From contig NZ_CP040020.1 of the NCBI RefSeq assembly GCF_005280295.1, positions 1,488,001 to 1,552,000 on the forward strand: a DNA stretch of 64,000 nucleotides, written 5' to 3'. Source of the DNA: Brevibacterium sp. CS2. Its GTDB lineage: Bacteria > Actinomycetota > Actinomycetes > Actinomycetales > Brevibacteriaceae. Below the pieces are notes generated by a model, which saw nothing but the letters and a program-made list of their open reading frames with translations, ran no database searches and was not told the origin of the DNA. Of this stretch, positions 8,134 through 15,851 are shown one piece after another; positions within the stretch are counted from its first letter, which is position 1; each line of letters opens with the position of its first letter. Both the position numbers and the translations under genes were made by a program.

Positions 8134-8480
8134 TCTTCCGGATGAGGAGAGCTGCGGGGTGCCGGCGAGCGGCGTGGGTCGGGCAGCGGCAGTCCGCCGG
8201 GTGCGGAACGGCCGCCCGGAGTGCTGGGGTGCGTGCGGGCGAGCGGGCGTTCGCTGGTAACGGGGACGTCTGCCTGCGACGGGGTGCTTGTCTGCGGCGG
8301 AGCGTTCGCCGGCGACGGGCGCCTTCTGGTTGCCGACCGCCTGCGGGGTGCGGGACTGGCCACCAGGGTGCGGGGCAGTCGCGCGGTGCGAGGGAGCCGT
8401 GACATGCGGCGGGGCGGGCCGCCGAGGACCGGGAAGGCCGCCGAGGCGAGGTCGCCGCCGTGCCGAGGTATCTCGCGTCC
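8134..8480. other. Spacer between permease and kinase genes, no gene seen
   Basis: About 350 bp of GC-rich sequence with short repeats around GCGGCGGAGCGTTCGCCGGCG. All frames are open but biased to Arg/Pro/Ala, typical of non-coding GC-rich DNA. No clear promoter for the kinase gene is visible. Confidence 0.5.
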
Positions 8481-9310
8481 TCAGCCCCGGGGCGACCAGC
8501 GGAAGCGCTTCTCGACCGCATTCACGCCGATCCAGCACCACGCCGCGAGGACGAGCGCGGGCAGCCAAGCCTCGGTGATCGCCCCGAAGGCATCGACGCG
8601 GGCGCCGTCGTCGGTGATGCCGAGCCAGGCGAGTGAGGTGAGCTCGACCAGCGCGGCGGACGGGACGACGGAGAGCAGGCCCTGGACGAACTGTGGGAGG
8701 AAGTCGAGCGGGATGGCCGCGCCGGAGGCGAGGATGCACACGGAGACGATCGGCAGGGTGGTGATCTGAGCGGCCTCGACGTTCTTGGTGAAGGTCGTCG
8801 TGATGAGGGCGAGGCCGATGAATGCGCCGACGGCCAGGACCACGGCGACGACGAGCAGCGGCGCGTTGACCGGCGCCGGGAGGTCGAGGACGAGAGCGCC
8901 AATCGCGCACATGAGCGCCGTCTGGACGAGCGCGAGGACCACTGCGGGTGCCGCGGTCGAGGCGAGCACGAGGGGCTGCGGGACGGTGCCGGCGCGCAGG
9001 CGCTCGAGCACGAGCTCCTCGCGGCGCGCCACGTAGGAGCAGGTGAGGTTGTAGTAGACGACGAACAGGAGGAGGAAGACCATCATGGTGCCGGTCGCCG
9101 CGGCCGCTCCCGCGCCCTCGAGGAGGCCCTCGTTCTTGAGCGGGAGCATGAGCAAGGGAACGCCGAGCGGGAGCGCGAGTGCGGTGAAGAGCTGGATGCG
9201 GTTGCGCAGGAGGAGGACGAACTCGGCGCGGACGAGGGAGCCGAAGCGGCGCAGCAGCGGGGTCGGCGTGGACGCCTCGTGCGGGGTGATGGGGCGAACG
9301 TCGTGGACAT
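8481..9310 (-). pseudogene. ABC-2 type transporter permease, frameshifted near its start
   Basis: Codes an ABC-2 type exporter membrane subunit with six hydrophobic segments (for example LFTALALPLGVPLLML, LLVVAVVLAVGAFIGLALI) and the family pattern VEAAQITTLPIVSVCILASG. The body frame has no start codon: upstream it reads RSHHVHDVRPITP with no ATG, GTG or TTG. A good start does exist at 9308-9310 (ATG after AGGAGT), but it is one frame off (MSTTFAPSPRT). Adding one base in the G run 9291-9294 would give MSTTFAPITPHEASTPTPLL and a 276-residue protein. Either a sequencing indel or real decay, plausible because the partner ATPase gene is interrupted. The upstream ATPase frame has no stop before this start. 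Confidence 0.75.
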
Positions 9311-9885
9311 GATGACTCCTGGAGTGGTGGGCGGACAGGCGGCGGAGCGTGATTCGGCGATGCCGAGGAAGACCTGCTCGAGGTCGGCCTCCTGGGCGCG
9401 CAGGCCGCGCAGCTCGATCCGCTCGCGGTCGGCCCAGGTGAGGAGCGTGTGGAGGTCGGCCTGGAGGTCGGTCGTGCTCACGGTCAGCGTGGGGTGACCG
9501 GACCCTGCCCGGCCGGCGGGCGCCTCGGCGACGGTGCCGGACAGCGGCAGCGTGCGCACTTCGGACGCGGTGGGAGCAGTCCCGTCTGCGGAGGAGACAG
9601 TGCTGTCTGCGGCGATCGGTTCGAAGGCGATCGTGGCGGGGTTCGAGGCGAGGATCTGGGACACGGTGCCGTGCTCGACGACAGCGCCCTCGTGCATGAT
9701 CGCGAGGGTGTCGCAGAGGCGTTCGGCCTCGTCCATGTAGTGCGTGGTGAGGATGAGGGTGGCGCCGGCGTCGCGGAGCGCGGCGATGAGCTTCCACGCG
9801 GCGTGGCGGCTCTCGGGGTCGAGGCCGGTCGTCGGCTCGTCGAGGAAGAGGACCGCGGGCCGTCCCATGACTGCGAGGGCGAGGT
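9311..9885 (-). pseudogene. ABC transporter ATPase, 3' part (separated by mobile element)
   Basis: Holds the Walker B and D-loop (MGRPAVLFLDEPTTGLDPESR), the H-loop (LILTTHYMDEAERLCD) and the C-terminal region ending LEQVFLGIAESR of a drug/multidrug-type ABC ATPase. The first half, with Walker A and the signature motif, lies 1.38 kb away at 11268-11774. Rejoining the halves across the duplicated GGCGAGGT gives an uninterrupted frame through RRLDLALAVMGRPAVLF, so the gene was intact before the insertion. The frame here stays open into the permease start region, with no clear stop between the two genes. Confidence 0.85.
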
Positions 9886-9945
9886 TGTGGATGTGATGGC
9901 TTGGTGGCGGGTTTCTGTGATTGCTCAGTGGCGGTGCAGGCGCGG

Positions 9946-10122
9946 TCAGGTGCCGGCCGTGGTGCGGCGCAGCTCGCGGTAGATGGTGGTGCGGGAGACG
10001 CTGAACAGCTCGGCGAGCTCGGCTTGGGTGTGTTCGCCGGCCGTGTGCAACGTCAGCAGGTGCTTGCGCTGAGAGGGCGAGAGCTTGGGCTTCTTGCCTT
10101 TGAGTTTGCCCTTGACGCCTGT
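9946..10122 (-). pseudogene. Serine recombinase/resolvase, C-terminal remnant
   Basis: The last 58 codons of a Tn3-type resolvase or invertase remain. They hold the linker KGKLKGKKPKLSP and the helix-turn-helix HTQAELAELFSVSRTTIYRE, ending at the stop at 9946. The catalytic Ser domain is absent; upstream, the frame runs into the cmtR promoter and antisense cmtR without similarity. It marks the element as a rearranged piece of a larger transposon. Confidence 0.75.
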
Positions 10123-10127
10123 GACCG

Positions 10128-10158
10128 AGTGTTCAGTTCGCGCTGTATAGTTCACTGC
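10128..10158 (+). promoter_or_regulatory. Promoter and likely CmtR operator
   Basis: TATAGT at 10146-10151 lies 7 nt before the ATG at 10159, predicting a leaderless cmtR-cadD mRNA. Two GTTCA direct repeats (10131-10135 and 10150-10154) are 19 bp apart and one overlaps the -10 box, a good place for a repressor that is released by Cd or Pb. No strong -35 is seen. Confidence 0.5.
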
Positions 10159-10518
10159 ATGCTGACTATTGCTTCGCGTCTCGACGTGATGAACCGCCTG
10201 GGTCGTGCACTGGCCGACCCCACTCGATCCCGGATCATCTTGACCCTGCTCGACCATCCCGCTTACCCGGCGGAACTGGCCCGAGATCTGGACCTGACAC
10301 GCCCGAACGTGTCCAACCACCTGGCATGCCTGCGCGATTGCGGGATCGTCGTCTCCGAGCCCGAGGGTCGTCGGACACGATATGAGATCGCCGATTCGCA
10401 CCTGGCGCAGGCGCTGACGGCACTGGTCGATGCCACCCTGGCAGTGGACGAAGACGCCCCGTGCATCGATCCCGCCTGCTCGCTTCCCGGATGCGACGCA
10501 GCTGGGGAGGGCGCATGA
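10159..10518 (+). CDS. cmtR: CmtR-type cadmium/lead-sensing ArsR family repressor
   Basis: A 119-residue winged-helix repressor closely resembling mycobacterial CmtR. The three metal ligands known in that protein fall at identical positions here: C57 and C61 in the recognition helix (HLACLRDCG) and C102 in the C-terminal tail (DAPCIDPAC). The core LGRALADPTRSRIILTLLD and LTRPNVSNHL is typical. Metal binding in the family releases DNA and induces the linked transporter. The gene overlaps cadD by ATGA, so regulator and transporter are coupled. The ATG at 10159 is chosen because of the -10 box directly upstream; the longer open frame lacks similarity. Extra tail cysteines (CSLPGC) are a small difference. 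Confidence 0.93.
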   Translation: MLTIASRLDVMNRLGRALADPTRSRIILTLLDHPAYPAELARDLDLTRPNVSNHLACLRDCGIVVSEPEGRRTRYEIADSHLAQALTALVDATLAVDEDAPCIDPACSLPGCDAAGEGA

Positions 10519-11117
10519 TCCTCACCTCGGTCTTGCAGGCGATGGGCCTGTTCGCAGCGACCAACATCGACGACATCATCGTGCTCTCCCTCTTCTTCGC
10601 GCGAGGGGCAAGCCAGCGCGGCACTACCGCCCGCATTCTGGCCGGCCAGTACCTCGGATTCGCCGGCATCCTCGGTGCCGCGGTCCTGGTGACCATCGGC
10701 GCCGGAGCATTCCTGCCCTCGGCAGCCATCCCGTACTTCGGTCTCATCCCTCTGGGCCTCGGCCTCTGGGCCGCATGGCAGGCCTGGCGCGGAGACGATG
10801 ACGACGATGACGACGAGGCCAAGGTTGCCGGCAAGAAGGTCGGCGTGTGGACAGTCGCAGGCGTCACCCTTGCCAACGGCGGCGACAACATCGGCGTCTA
10901 CACCCCTGTCTTCCTCAGCGTGGAACCTCTCGCAGTAGTCGCCTACTGCATCGTCTTCCTCGCGCTCGTCGCGGTCCTGGTGGCCCTGGCAAAGTTCGTC
11001 GCCACCCGCCCCCCGATCGCCGAAGTTCTCGAACGCTGGGAGCACATCCTCTTCCCCATCGTTCTCATCGGCCTCGGCATCGTGATCCTTGTCAGCGGCG
11101 GAGCCTTCGGACTCTGA
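10515..11117 (+). CDS. cadD: CadD-family cadmium resistance transporter
   Basis: A 200-residue membrane protein with about six hydrophobic segments. Both halves of the CadD signature are visible: ATNIDDIIVLSLFFAR near the N-terminus and LANGGDNIGVYTPVF in the middle. These paired Asn-Asp motifs in membrane segments are the presumed metal path. A loop of seven or more Asp residues (about 93-100) joins the third and fourth segments and probably faces the cytosol. In characterised relatives expression confers Cd2+ tolerance. It sits directly downstream of cmtR (ATGA overlap), inside the 1.38-kb element, so it is an acquired resistance gene. Confidence 0.9.
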   Translation: MILTSVLQAMGLFAATNIDDIIVLSLFFARGASQRGTTARILAGQYLGFAGILGAAVLVTIGAGAFLPSAAIPYFGLIPLGLGLWAAWQAWRGDDDDDDDEAKVAGKKVGVWTVAGVTLANGGDNIGVYTPVFLSVEPLAVVAYCIVFLALVAVLVALAKFVATRPPIAEVLERWEHILFPIVLIGLGIVILVSGGAFGL

Positions 11118-11267
11118 CGTAGCGGCAGCGATCCAAACGGCCCCGACCGGGCGCACCCCTCTCGGTCCAGACCGCGACACCTACCTGCAGCCAGTCCTGC
11201 GTGATCGCGGCAACAAGACCGCCACAGAGCGCTGCAAAAACCCCGCCACCAAGCGAACGAAGCCACA

Positions 11268-11774
11268 GGCGAGGTCGAGCCGGCGTCGCTCGCCGCCGGA
11301 GAGCGCTTTGACCGGGCGGTCGGCCCGCTCGCCGAGGTCGACGAGGTCGAGCGCATCGTCGACGGTGAGCGGCCGGGTAAGGGTGCCGTGCCACATCCTG
11401 GCGGTCTCGCGGACGGTGAGCTCGTGAGGGAAGCCGCCCTCCTGCATCATGATGCCGATCATCGGGCGGAGGCGGGCGCGATCGGTGAGCGGGTTCATGC
11501 CGAGGACCTCGACCGTGCCCGAGGCGGCCGGAGCGAGCCCCTCGATGACCTCGAGCGCGGAGGTCTTGCCGGCGCCGTTGGTGCCGAGGAGGCCGAACAC
11601 CGAACCGGCGGGCACCTCGAAGGAGATCGCGTCGACCGCGGTGAAGGTGCCGTAGGTGCGGGTGAGGTTCTCGACGCGGATCACCGGTGCTGCGGAGTCG
11701 CGTGATGATGTCCGGGCGGTCTGCCGGTGTGAGGTGGGTGCGGTGATGGGCTGGGAGGAGAGTGGCTTGTTCAT
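11268..11774 (-). pseudogene. ABC transporter ATPase, 5' part (truncated by mobile element)
   Basis: N-terminal half of the exporter ATPase: Walker A GTNGAGKTS, Q-loop MMQEGGFP and the signature LSGGERRRLDLA, then the insertion. The frame continues 95 nt into the element before a stop at 11181, so any product would lack Walker B and be inactive. The ATG at 11774 is preferred (GGAAGAG 10 nt upstream); an in-frame GTG at 11783 is the alternative. The remaining half is at 9311-9885. Transcription reaching the kinase/regulator pair from this promoter would now have to cross the element. Confidence 0.85.
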
Positions 11775-11833
11775 GTCCTCCACTCTTCCGGCCGGGCGGT
11801 GGCCGCGGCAGTGCGCAGCTCCATCGATCCGGG

Positions 11834-11847
11834 ATGACAGATGTCAT
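11834..11847. promoter_or_regulatory. Perfect palindrome ATGACAGATGTCAT, likely response-regulator operator
   Basis: A 14-bp perfect palindrome, centred about 66 bp upstream of the ABC ATPase start. Operators of NarL/LiaR-like regulators that control a neighbouring ABC exporter are commonly TGACA/TGTCA palindromes. The position and the gene order (ATPase, permease, kinase, regulator) suit autoregulation by the regulator at 5852-6484. Direct binding is inferred, not shown. Confidence 0.55.
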
Positions 11848-12070
11848 ACGGGCGGAGCTGGGTGGCCCGGGTGTGGCAGACGAGGGCTGGGCAGCCCGGG
11901 TGCGGTATCCGGGGGCTGGGTAGTTCGGCCGCGACACGAGAGGTGGAGCCAGCGGGTTCTGGCGGCCGGATGCCAGGTGCGGAGCGGTCCGACTGCGACG
12001 GGGTCGGGGGCGGTCCATTGCCAGAGCGATTGTCATGCCGCTCGAGTCCGCTGGCGGGCATACTGGATTC

Positions 12071-13891
12071 ATGTCGACTGATATCGAGATCGCGTCCCGT
12101 GCAGAGCTCAAGCCGATCGCGGAGATCGCAGCGTCGATCGGGCTGGCCTACGACGACATCGTTCCCCACGGCCACCATGCGGCGAAGGTGCCGCTCAGCG
12201 TGCTCGCGGCCGGTCCGGCAGCGCCCGCGGCGTCACCGTCGCCTTCAGATGCGGAATCCGCCTCGGGGATCTCCGGGGCCGAGGCGCCTGCTGACCACAC
12301 CCGGACGGCCGGTGCCGCACCCGGACCCGGCAGGCTCGTCCTCGTCACGGCCATGAGCCCGACGCCGGCGGGCGAGGGCAAGACGACGACGAGCATCGGG
12401 CTCGCCGACGCGTTCGGTCACGTCGCGCGGGAGGACGGCTGGGATCTCTCCGACGGCCGGGCGCCGGCGGTGCTCGCGCTGCGTGAGCCGAGCCTCGGCC
12501 CGGTGTTCGGGATGAAGGGCGGGGCGGCCGGCGGCGGCTGGGCGCAGGTGCTGCCGATGGAGGACATCAACCTCCACTTCACCGGTGATTTCGCCGCGAT
12601 CGCGCTCGCGAACAATCTTGCGTGCACCATGCTCGACAACCACATGCACTTCGGCAATGAGCTCGACATCGACCCGCGCCGGATCCTCATCCGCCGGGTG
12701 GTCGATCTCAACGACCGCTCACTGCGCCAGGTCGTGATCGGGCTCGGCGGCTACAACGGCGGGATCCCGCGTGAGGATGCCTTCGACATCGTCGTCGCGA
12801 GCGAGGTCATGGCGATCTTCTGCCTGGCGACCTCGCTCGACGACCTCAAGGAGCGCCTGGGCCGCATCGTCGTCGCCCGGACCCGTGCGAAGAAGGCCGT
12901 CACCGTCGACGACCTCGGCGCGGCCGGGGCGATGACCGCTCTGCTGCGCAACGCGCTGCGGCCCAACCTCGTGCAGACGATCGAGCACACGCCCGCCTTC
13001 ATCCACGGCGGACCCTTCGCGAACATCGCCCATGGCTGCAACAGCGTGCTCGCCACGGCCGCCGCTCGCCGGTTCGGCCACTGGGCGGTCACCGAGGCCG
13101 GGTTCGGCGCGGACCTCGGCGCGGAGAAGTTCCTCGACATCACCATGCGGGCGATGGACTCGTGGCCGGACGCGGCTGTGCTCGTGGCGACCGTGCGCGC
13201 TCTCAAGTACCACGGAGGGGTGGCGCGCGCCGACCTCGAGCGCGAGGATCTGACCGCGCTGGAGGCGGGCATGCCGAACCTCCGTCAGCACGTGAAGAAC
13301 CTGCGCGAGGTGTTCGGCGTACCCACCGTGGTGAGCATCAACCGCTTCCCCAGCGACACCGATGCCGAGATCGACCGGCTCATTGAGCTGCTCGCCGCCG
13401 AGGGGGTCGCGGCAGTGCCGGCGACGCACTGGGCCGACGGCGGCGCGGGCGCGATCGACCTGGCGCGAGCCGTCATGGGCGCCGTCGATGCGGCCGACTC
13501 GGAAGGCGCTCCGGCCGAGCCCCGGTACGCCTACGACCTCGACGGTTCGCTCGCGGAGAAGATCGAGTCGATCGCGGTTCGCACCTACGGTGCCGCCGGC
13601 ATCGACATCCCGGCCGCAGTGCGGAAGAAGCTCGACATGTTCACCGAGGAGGGCTTCGGCGGGCTGCCCGTGTGCATCGCGAAGACGCAGTATTCGTTCT
13701 CGACGGATGCCGCGCAACTGGGCGCGCCGACCGGTCACACGCTCACGGTGCGCGATGTGCGGCTGTCCGCGGGTGCAGGTTTCGTCGTCGTCATCTGTGG
13801 CGAGATCATGACGATGCCGGGGCTGCCGCGCAACCCGGCAGCGCTGAAGATCGATGTTGACGAGGGCGGGCGGATCACCGGACTGTTCTGA
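12071..13891 (+). CDS. fhs: Formate-tetrahydrofolate ligase
   Basis: ATP-dependent synthesis of 10-formyl-tetrahydrofolate from formate and THF, feeding purine and one-carbon metabolism. The 606-residue protein carries the family P-loop TPAGEGKTTTSIG (from residue 98), REPSLGPVFGMKGGAAGGG, LHFTGD and NNHMHFGNELDIDP-type blocks through to the C-terminal MTMPGLPRNPAALKID. It is about 45-50 residues longer than usual. The excess is a Pro/Ala/Ser-rich stretch at about residues 49-87, just before the P-loop, probably an exposed loop. The ATG at 12071 has no Shine-Dalgarno; CATACT at 12059-12064 suggests a leaderless mRNA. Confidence 0.95.
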   Translation: MSTDIEIASRAELKPIAEIAASIGLAYDDIVPHGHHAAKVPLSVLAAGPAAPAASPSPSDAESASGISGAEAPADHTRTAGAAPGPGRLVLVTAMSPTPAGEGKTTTSIGLADAFGHVAREDGWDLSDGRAPAVLALREPSLGPVFGMKGGAAGGGWAQVLPMEDINLHFTGDFAAIALANNLACTMLDNHMHFGNELDIDPRRILIRRVVDLNDRSLRQVVIGLGGYNGGIPREDAFDIVVASEVMAIFCLATSLDDLKERLGRIVVARTRAKKAVTVDDLGAAGAMTALLRNALRPNLVQTIEHTPAFIHGGPFANIAHGCNSVLATAAARRFGHWAVTEAGFGADLGAEKFLDITMRAMDSWPDAAVLVATVRALKYHGGVARADLEREDLTALEAGMPNLRQHVKNLREVFGVPTVVSINRFPSDTDAEIDRLIELLAAEGVAAVPATHWADGGAGAIDLARAVMGAVDAADSEGAPAEPRYAYDLDGSLAEKIESIAVRTYGAAGIDIPAAVRKKLDMFTEEGFGGLPVCIAKTQYSFSTDAAQLGAPTGHTLTVRDVRLSAGAGFVVVICGEIMTMPGLPRNPAALKIDVDEGGRITGLF

Positions 13892-13892
13892 C

Positions 13893-13962
13893 GGCGCTCT
13901 GCTGTCCTCACCGATGACGCTCTGCTGTCCTCACCGACGACCCCAGTTGTCCTCACCGATTA
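13893..13962. repeat. Three short direct repeats (GCTGTCCTCACCGA)
   Basis: Three imperfect copies of CTCTGCTGTCCTCACCGA, spaced about 24 bp apart, fill the 80-bp gap between fhs and the next gene. The last copy runs into a weak -10-like TACGAT 6 nt before the ATG at 13973. Possible operator array; no factor is suggested. Confidence 0.45.
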
Positions 13963-13972
13963 CGATGTCGAC

Positions 13973-14314
13973 ATGAACGCGCAGAGACGGAATCCGCTGG
14001 GATGCCTGTTGGCCTGCGGGGCCGTGGTCGTAGGCGGGATCATCGTGCTCCTCGTCGGGGTCGTCATCTGGATCATGCTGGGGTCGTCGCCGATGTTCGA
14101 CGACTCCGAGGATCCGCGGTTCGACAACCCGGTCACGTTCGACCCGGGAGGCGACGCAGGCGAGGACGGCGAATCCGACGATGATTCCGCGGACGATGAT
14201 TCCGATGGCGACGGTTCCGGTGGTGAGGACGCCGAGGACAGCGGCCAGGACACCGGGGATGGTGAGCAGGACACCGGGGGCGGCGACTCCGATGGCGAGG
14301 ACGACAACGGATAA
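13973..14314 (+). CDS. Small membrane protein with long acidic extracytoplasmic tail
   Basis: 113 residues: a basic N-terminus (MNAQRRNPLG), one membrane helix (CLLACGAVVVGGIIVLLVGVV), then about 75 residues dominated by Asp, Glu, Gly and Ser (DDDSADDDSDGDGSGGEDAED). The positive-inside rule places the acidic tail outside the cell. No enzymatic motif is present. The start is supported by TACGAT 6 nt upstream; there is no Shine-Dalgarno. No family recognised; it may bind cations or wall polymers through its charge, which is speculation. Confidence 0.6.
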   Translation: MNAQRRNPLGCLLACGAVVVGGIIVLLVGVVIWIMLGSSPMFDDSEDPRFDNPVTFDPGGDAGEDGESDDDSADDDSDGDGSGGEDAEDSGQDTGDGEQDTGGGDSDGEDDNG

Positions 14315-14435
14315 CCTGCTCGCGGCGGCGCGTGTTCTCATGAAACTTCGCAGAACGGCACTTCGTCTGTCGGCGAAAGAACCGCGTGTGTTCGAACAAT
14401 GAACGATGGCCGACGACGAATGGATGTGCTGCGCC

Positions 14436-15041
14436 TCAGATCGACGGCGGGTTCTTCCAGACTTCTGTCATATTGAAGGACTGCAGGTGTTTCCGCACGC
14501 GCTCCGCGAATTTCGGAGCGCCTGCAGCTTCATACCGTTCAGGGAAGTGGGGCAGCTCTTTCCCTGTCTCCTTCGCCTGTTTGACATGGAATCCAAGATT
14601 ATTGAGGAGCGCCTTCGAGACCCTTTCCGGCATCGAGTCATCGCATAGAACCAAGAAATCATCAGCGCTGTACAGCTCGTAGCACGAACGATGAGGATCC
14701 GGGCGCAGTGCTCGCTTATCGTCGCTGACGAGGTAGTCGACCTCGCCATGCTCCGCGGCCGCGTCGAGATGAGCATCGTTCGGATCCCGGATCTCTGCGT
14801 GACCGGCAATCGAGTAGCCAGTGATCGCTGCAGTTCCGAACGCACCGATGAGTTTGCGCCTGAGTCCGCCGATCTGCTGTTCGTTCCAGTCAGGATGATC
14901 ACGCCGCAGCCGATACACCAACTCCGCCATGATGTCCTCGGTCCACATCGGCTGAAAAGCATTGCACATGCTCAAATGCACCATGGTGTCTCGGAGCAGA
15001 CGAGACATGAGGATGTTGGTGTCGAACAGCACACGTTGCAT
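14436..15041 (-). CDS. PIN-domain protein, probable toxin of a toxin-antitoxin pair
   Basis: A 201-residue protein with an N-terminal PIN fold: LFDTNILMSRLLRD (first catalytic Asp), a Glu in WTEDIMAELVYRL, and the acidic cluster DPNDAHLDAAAEHGEVDYLVSDDK. PIN toxins are Mg2+-dependent ribonucleases that attack tRNA or mRNA. The last 70 residues are an extension beyond the minimal fold (ERVSKALLNNLGFHVKQAKE). It lies 36 nt downstream of an HTH antitoxin gene in the usual antitoxin-first order. Base composition is visibly less GC-rich than in neighbouring genes, consistent with acquisition. Confidence 0.75.
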   Translation of the reverse strand: MQRVLFDTNILMSRLLRDTMVHLSMCNAFQPMWTEDIMAELVYRLRRDHPDWNEQQIGGLRRKLIGAFGTAAITGYSIAGHAEIRDPNDAHLDAAAEHGEVDYLVSDDKRALRPDPHRSCYELYSADDFLVLCDDSMPERVSKALLNNLGFHVKQAKETGKELPHFPERYEAAGAPKFAERVRKHLQSFNMTEVWKNPPSI

Positions 15042-15077
15042 CTGGAAACGTTAACAGCTTTAAGATAGTCCAGACAT

Positions 15078-15512
15078 TCAGAGGGGCTCGTTGAGCTCTT
15101 CCTCGAGTTCCATGAGCTCCTTGGCCGCCTGAATGCGCCGCTGGTGCATTCGCTGCTTGAAATCCTGCACATCTGCCGTGTGCAATCGTGTGTGCGTTCC
15201 GACCTTGTGCGAGGCCAGCTCGCCCTCTTTGAGCTTGCGCATCAGCGTCGGTCGAGAGATTCCGAGAATCTGAGCGGCGGTTGTCGTCGTGATGACCTCG
15301 GGTAATCGCCCCACTCGAACTTCGGCACCGTCTGCGACCGCGGCAAGCACTTTGTCGATGAGTTCGACGACTTCATCGGGCAGGGCCGTGTCGCTCAGCG
15401 ACCAGGCTACGTGCGATTCCGTACGTGCTCGGACGGCGCGCACGACCTGGTCCTCGACGCTCTGGTCGACGACGATCTCATTGCGGGTGCGCGAATCGAT
15501 GCTTCCTGCCAT
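15078..15512 (-). CDS. Excisionase/MerR-type HTH protein, probable antitoxin
   Basis: 144 residues. The central winged helix-turn-helix ITTTTAAQILGISRPTLMRK followed by HKVGTHTRLHTADV is the excisionase-type DNA-binding domain found in antitoxins paired with PIN toxins. The C-terminal helix (MHQRRIQAAKELMELEEELN) is the likely toxin-neutralising segment. The start at 15512 is very well supported by AAGGAGGT, 3 nt before the ATG. Such proteins usually repress their own operon. The PIN gene follows 36 nt downstream. Confidence 0.75.
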   Translation of the reverse strand: MAGSIDSRTRNEIVVDQSVEDQVVRAVRARTESHVAWSLSDTALPDEVVELIDKVLAAVADGAEVRVGRLPEVITTTTAAQILGISRPTLMRKLKEGELASHKVGTHTRLHTADVQDFKQRMHQRRIQAAKELMELEEELNEPL

Positions 15513-15641
15513 GGCACCTCCTTAGTTCTTCCATAACTGTACATGCCGTACGGTTATAAGTGAAAATGGCGCCGTTGCGTCACCGTGTGCTCGAACCTTT
15601 GACTCGTGCGCAACTGTTCACGGCTCGTCGCCGAACCCCGG

Positions 15642-15851
15642 TCACGAGCCGTCGTCGAACAGGGGCAGTTGGACATCGTCCAGCTGAGCGCGGAACTTCG
15701 AGTGGTGGATCGGGTGCTGCAGCGGATCGATGTCCGGCGGCGGGATCCACGCCGGCAGGCCGCGGGCCATGACCGACTCCCAGCCGTAGCGTTCGTGCCA
15801 ATGGTGGTGGAACGTGCACACCTGGGTGAGGTTCGACAGGTCGGTCGCCCC
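15642..15851 (-). pseudogene. DUF222/HNH endonuclease family protein, C-terminal remnant
   Basis: About 69 codons remain of the C-terminus of a DUF222-HNH protein: GATDLSNLTQVCTFHHHWHE (end of the HNH motif with its His cluster), WIPPPDIDPLQHPIHHSKF and a terminal LPLFDDGS. The similarity stops abruptly near 15851, where the frame meets a stop and the oppositely oriented glycerophosphotransferase coding sequence begins. These HNH proteins are multi-copy in Brevibacterium and relatives, so recombination between copies is a likely cause. Confidence 0.75.

Larger units (their letters stand above)
9886..11267. mobile_element. 1382-bp non-autonomous element carrying cmtR-cadD, with inverted ends and 8-bp target duplication
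   Basis: The element is bounded by direct copies of GGCGAGGT at 9878-9885 and 11268-11275. Its ends are inverted repeats: reading inwards both start TGTGG, share GCTTGGTGGCGGG at offsets 14-26 and GTGGCGGT at offsets 43-50, with weaker identity between. It interrupts an ABC ATPase gene exactly at the duplication. Inside are a 58-codon 3' remnant of a serine resolvase, cmtR and cadD; no transposase is present, so movement would need one in trans. TG-type termini with repeated internal blocks and variable-length duplications occur in the IS21 and IS481 families, but the family is not established. Confidence 0.85.

Noticed and set aside
6481..8910. An 809-residue kinase frame beginning in the permease gene
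   Set aside because: Residues before MDPMMQ are antisense or off-frame permease and spacer with no similarity; a ribosome site supports the short form.
9946..10401. A full 151-residue recombinase reading frame
   Set aside because: Only the last 58 codons resemble a resolvase; the rest is antisense to cmtR and its promoter.
11092..11267. Additional gene in the right end of the cadmium element
   Set aside because: The short frame (GLVAAITQDWLQ) has no start or recognisable family and includes the inverted end.
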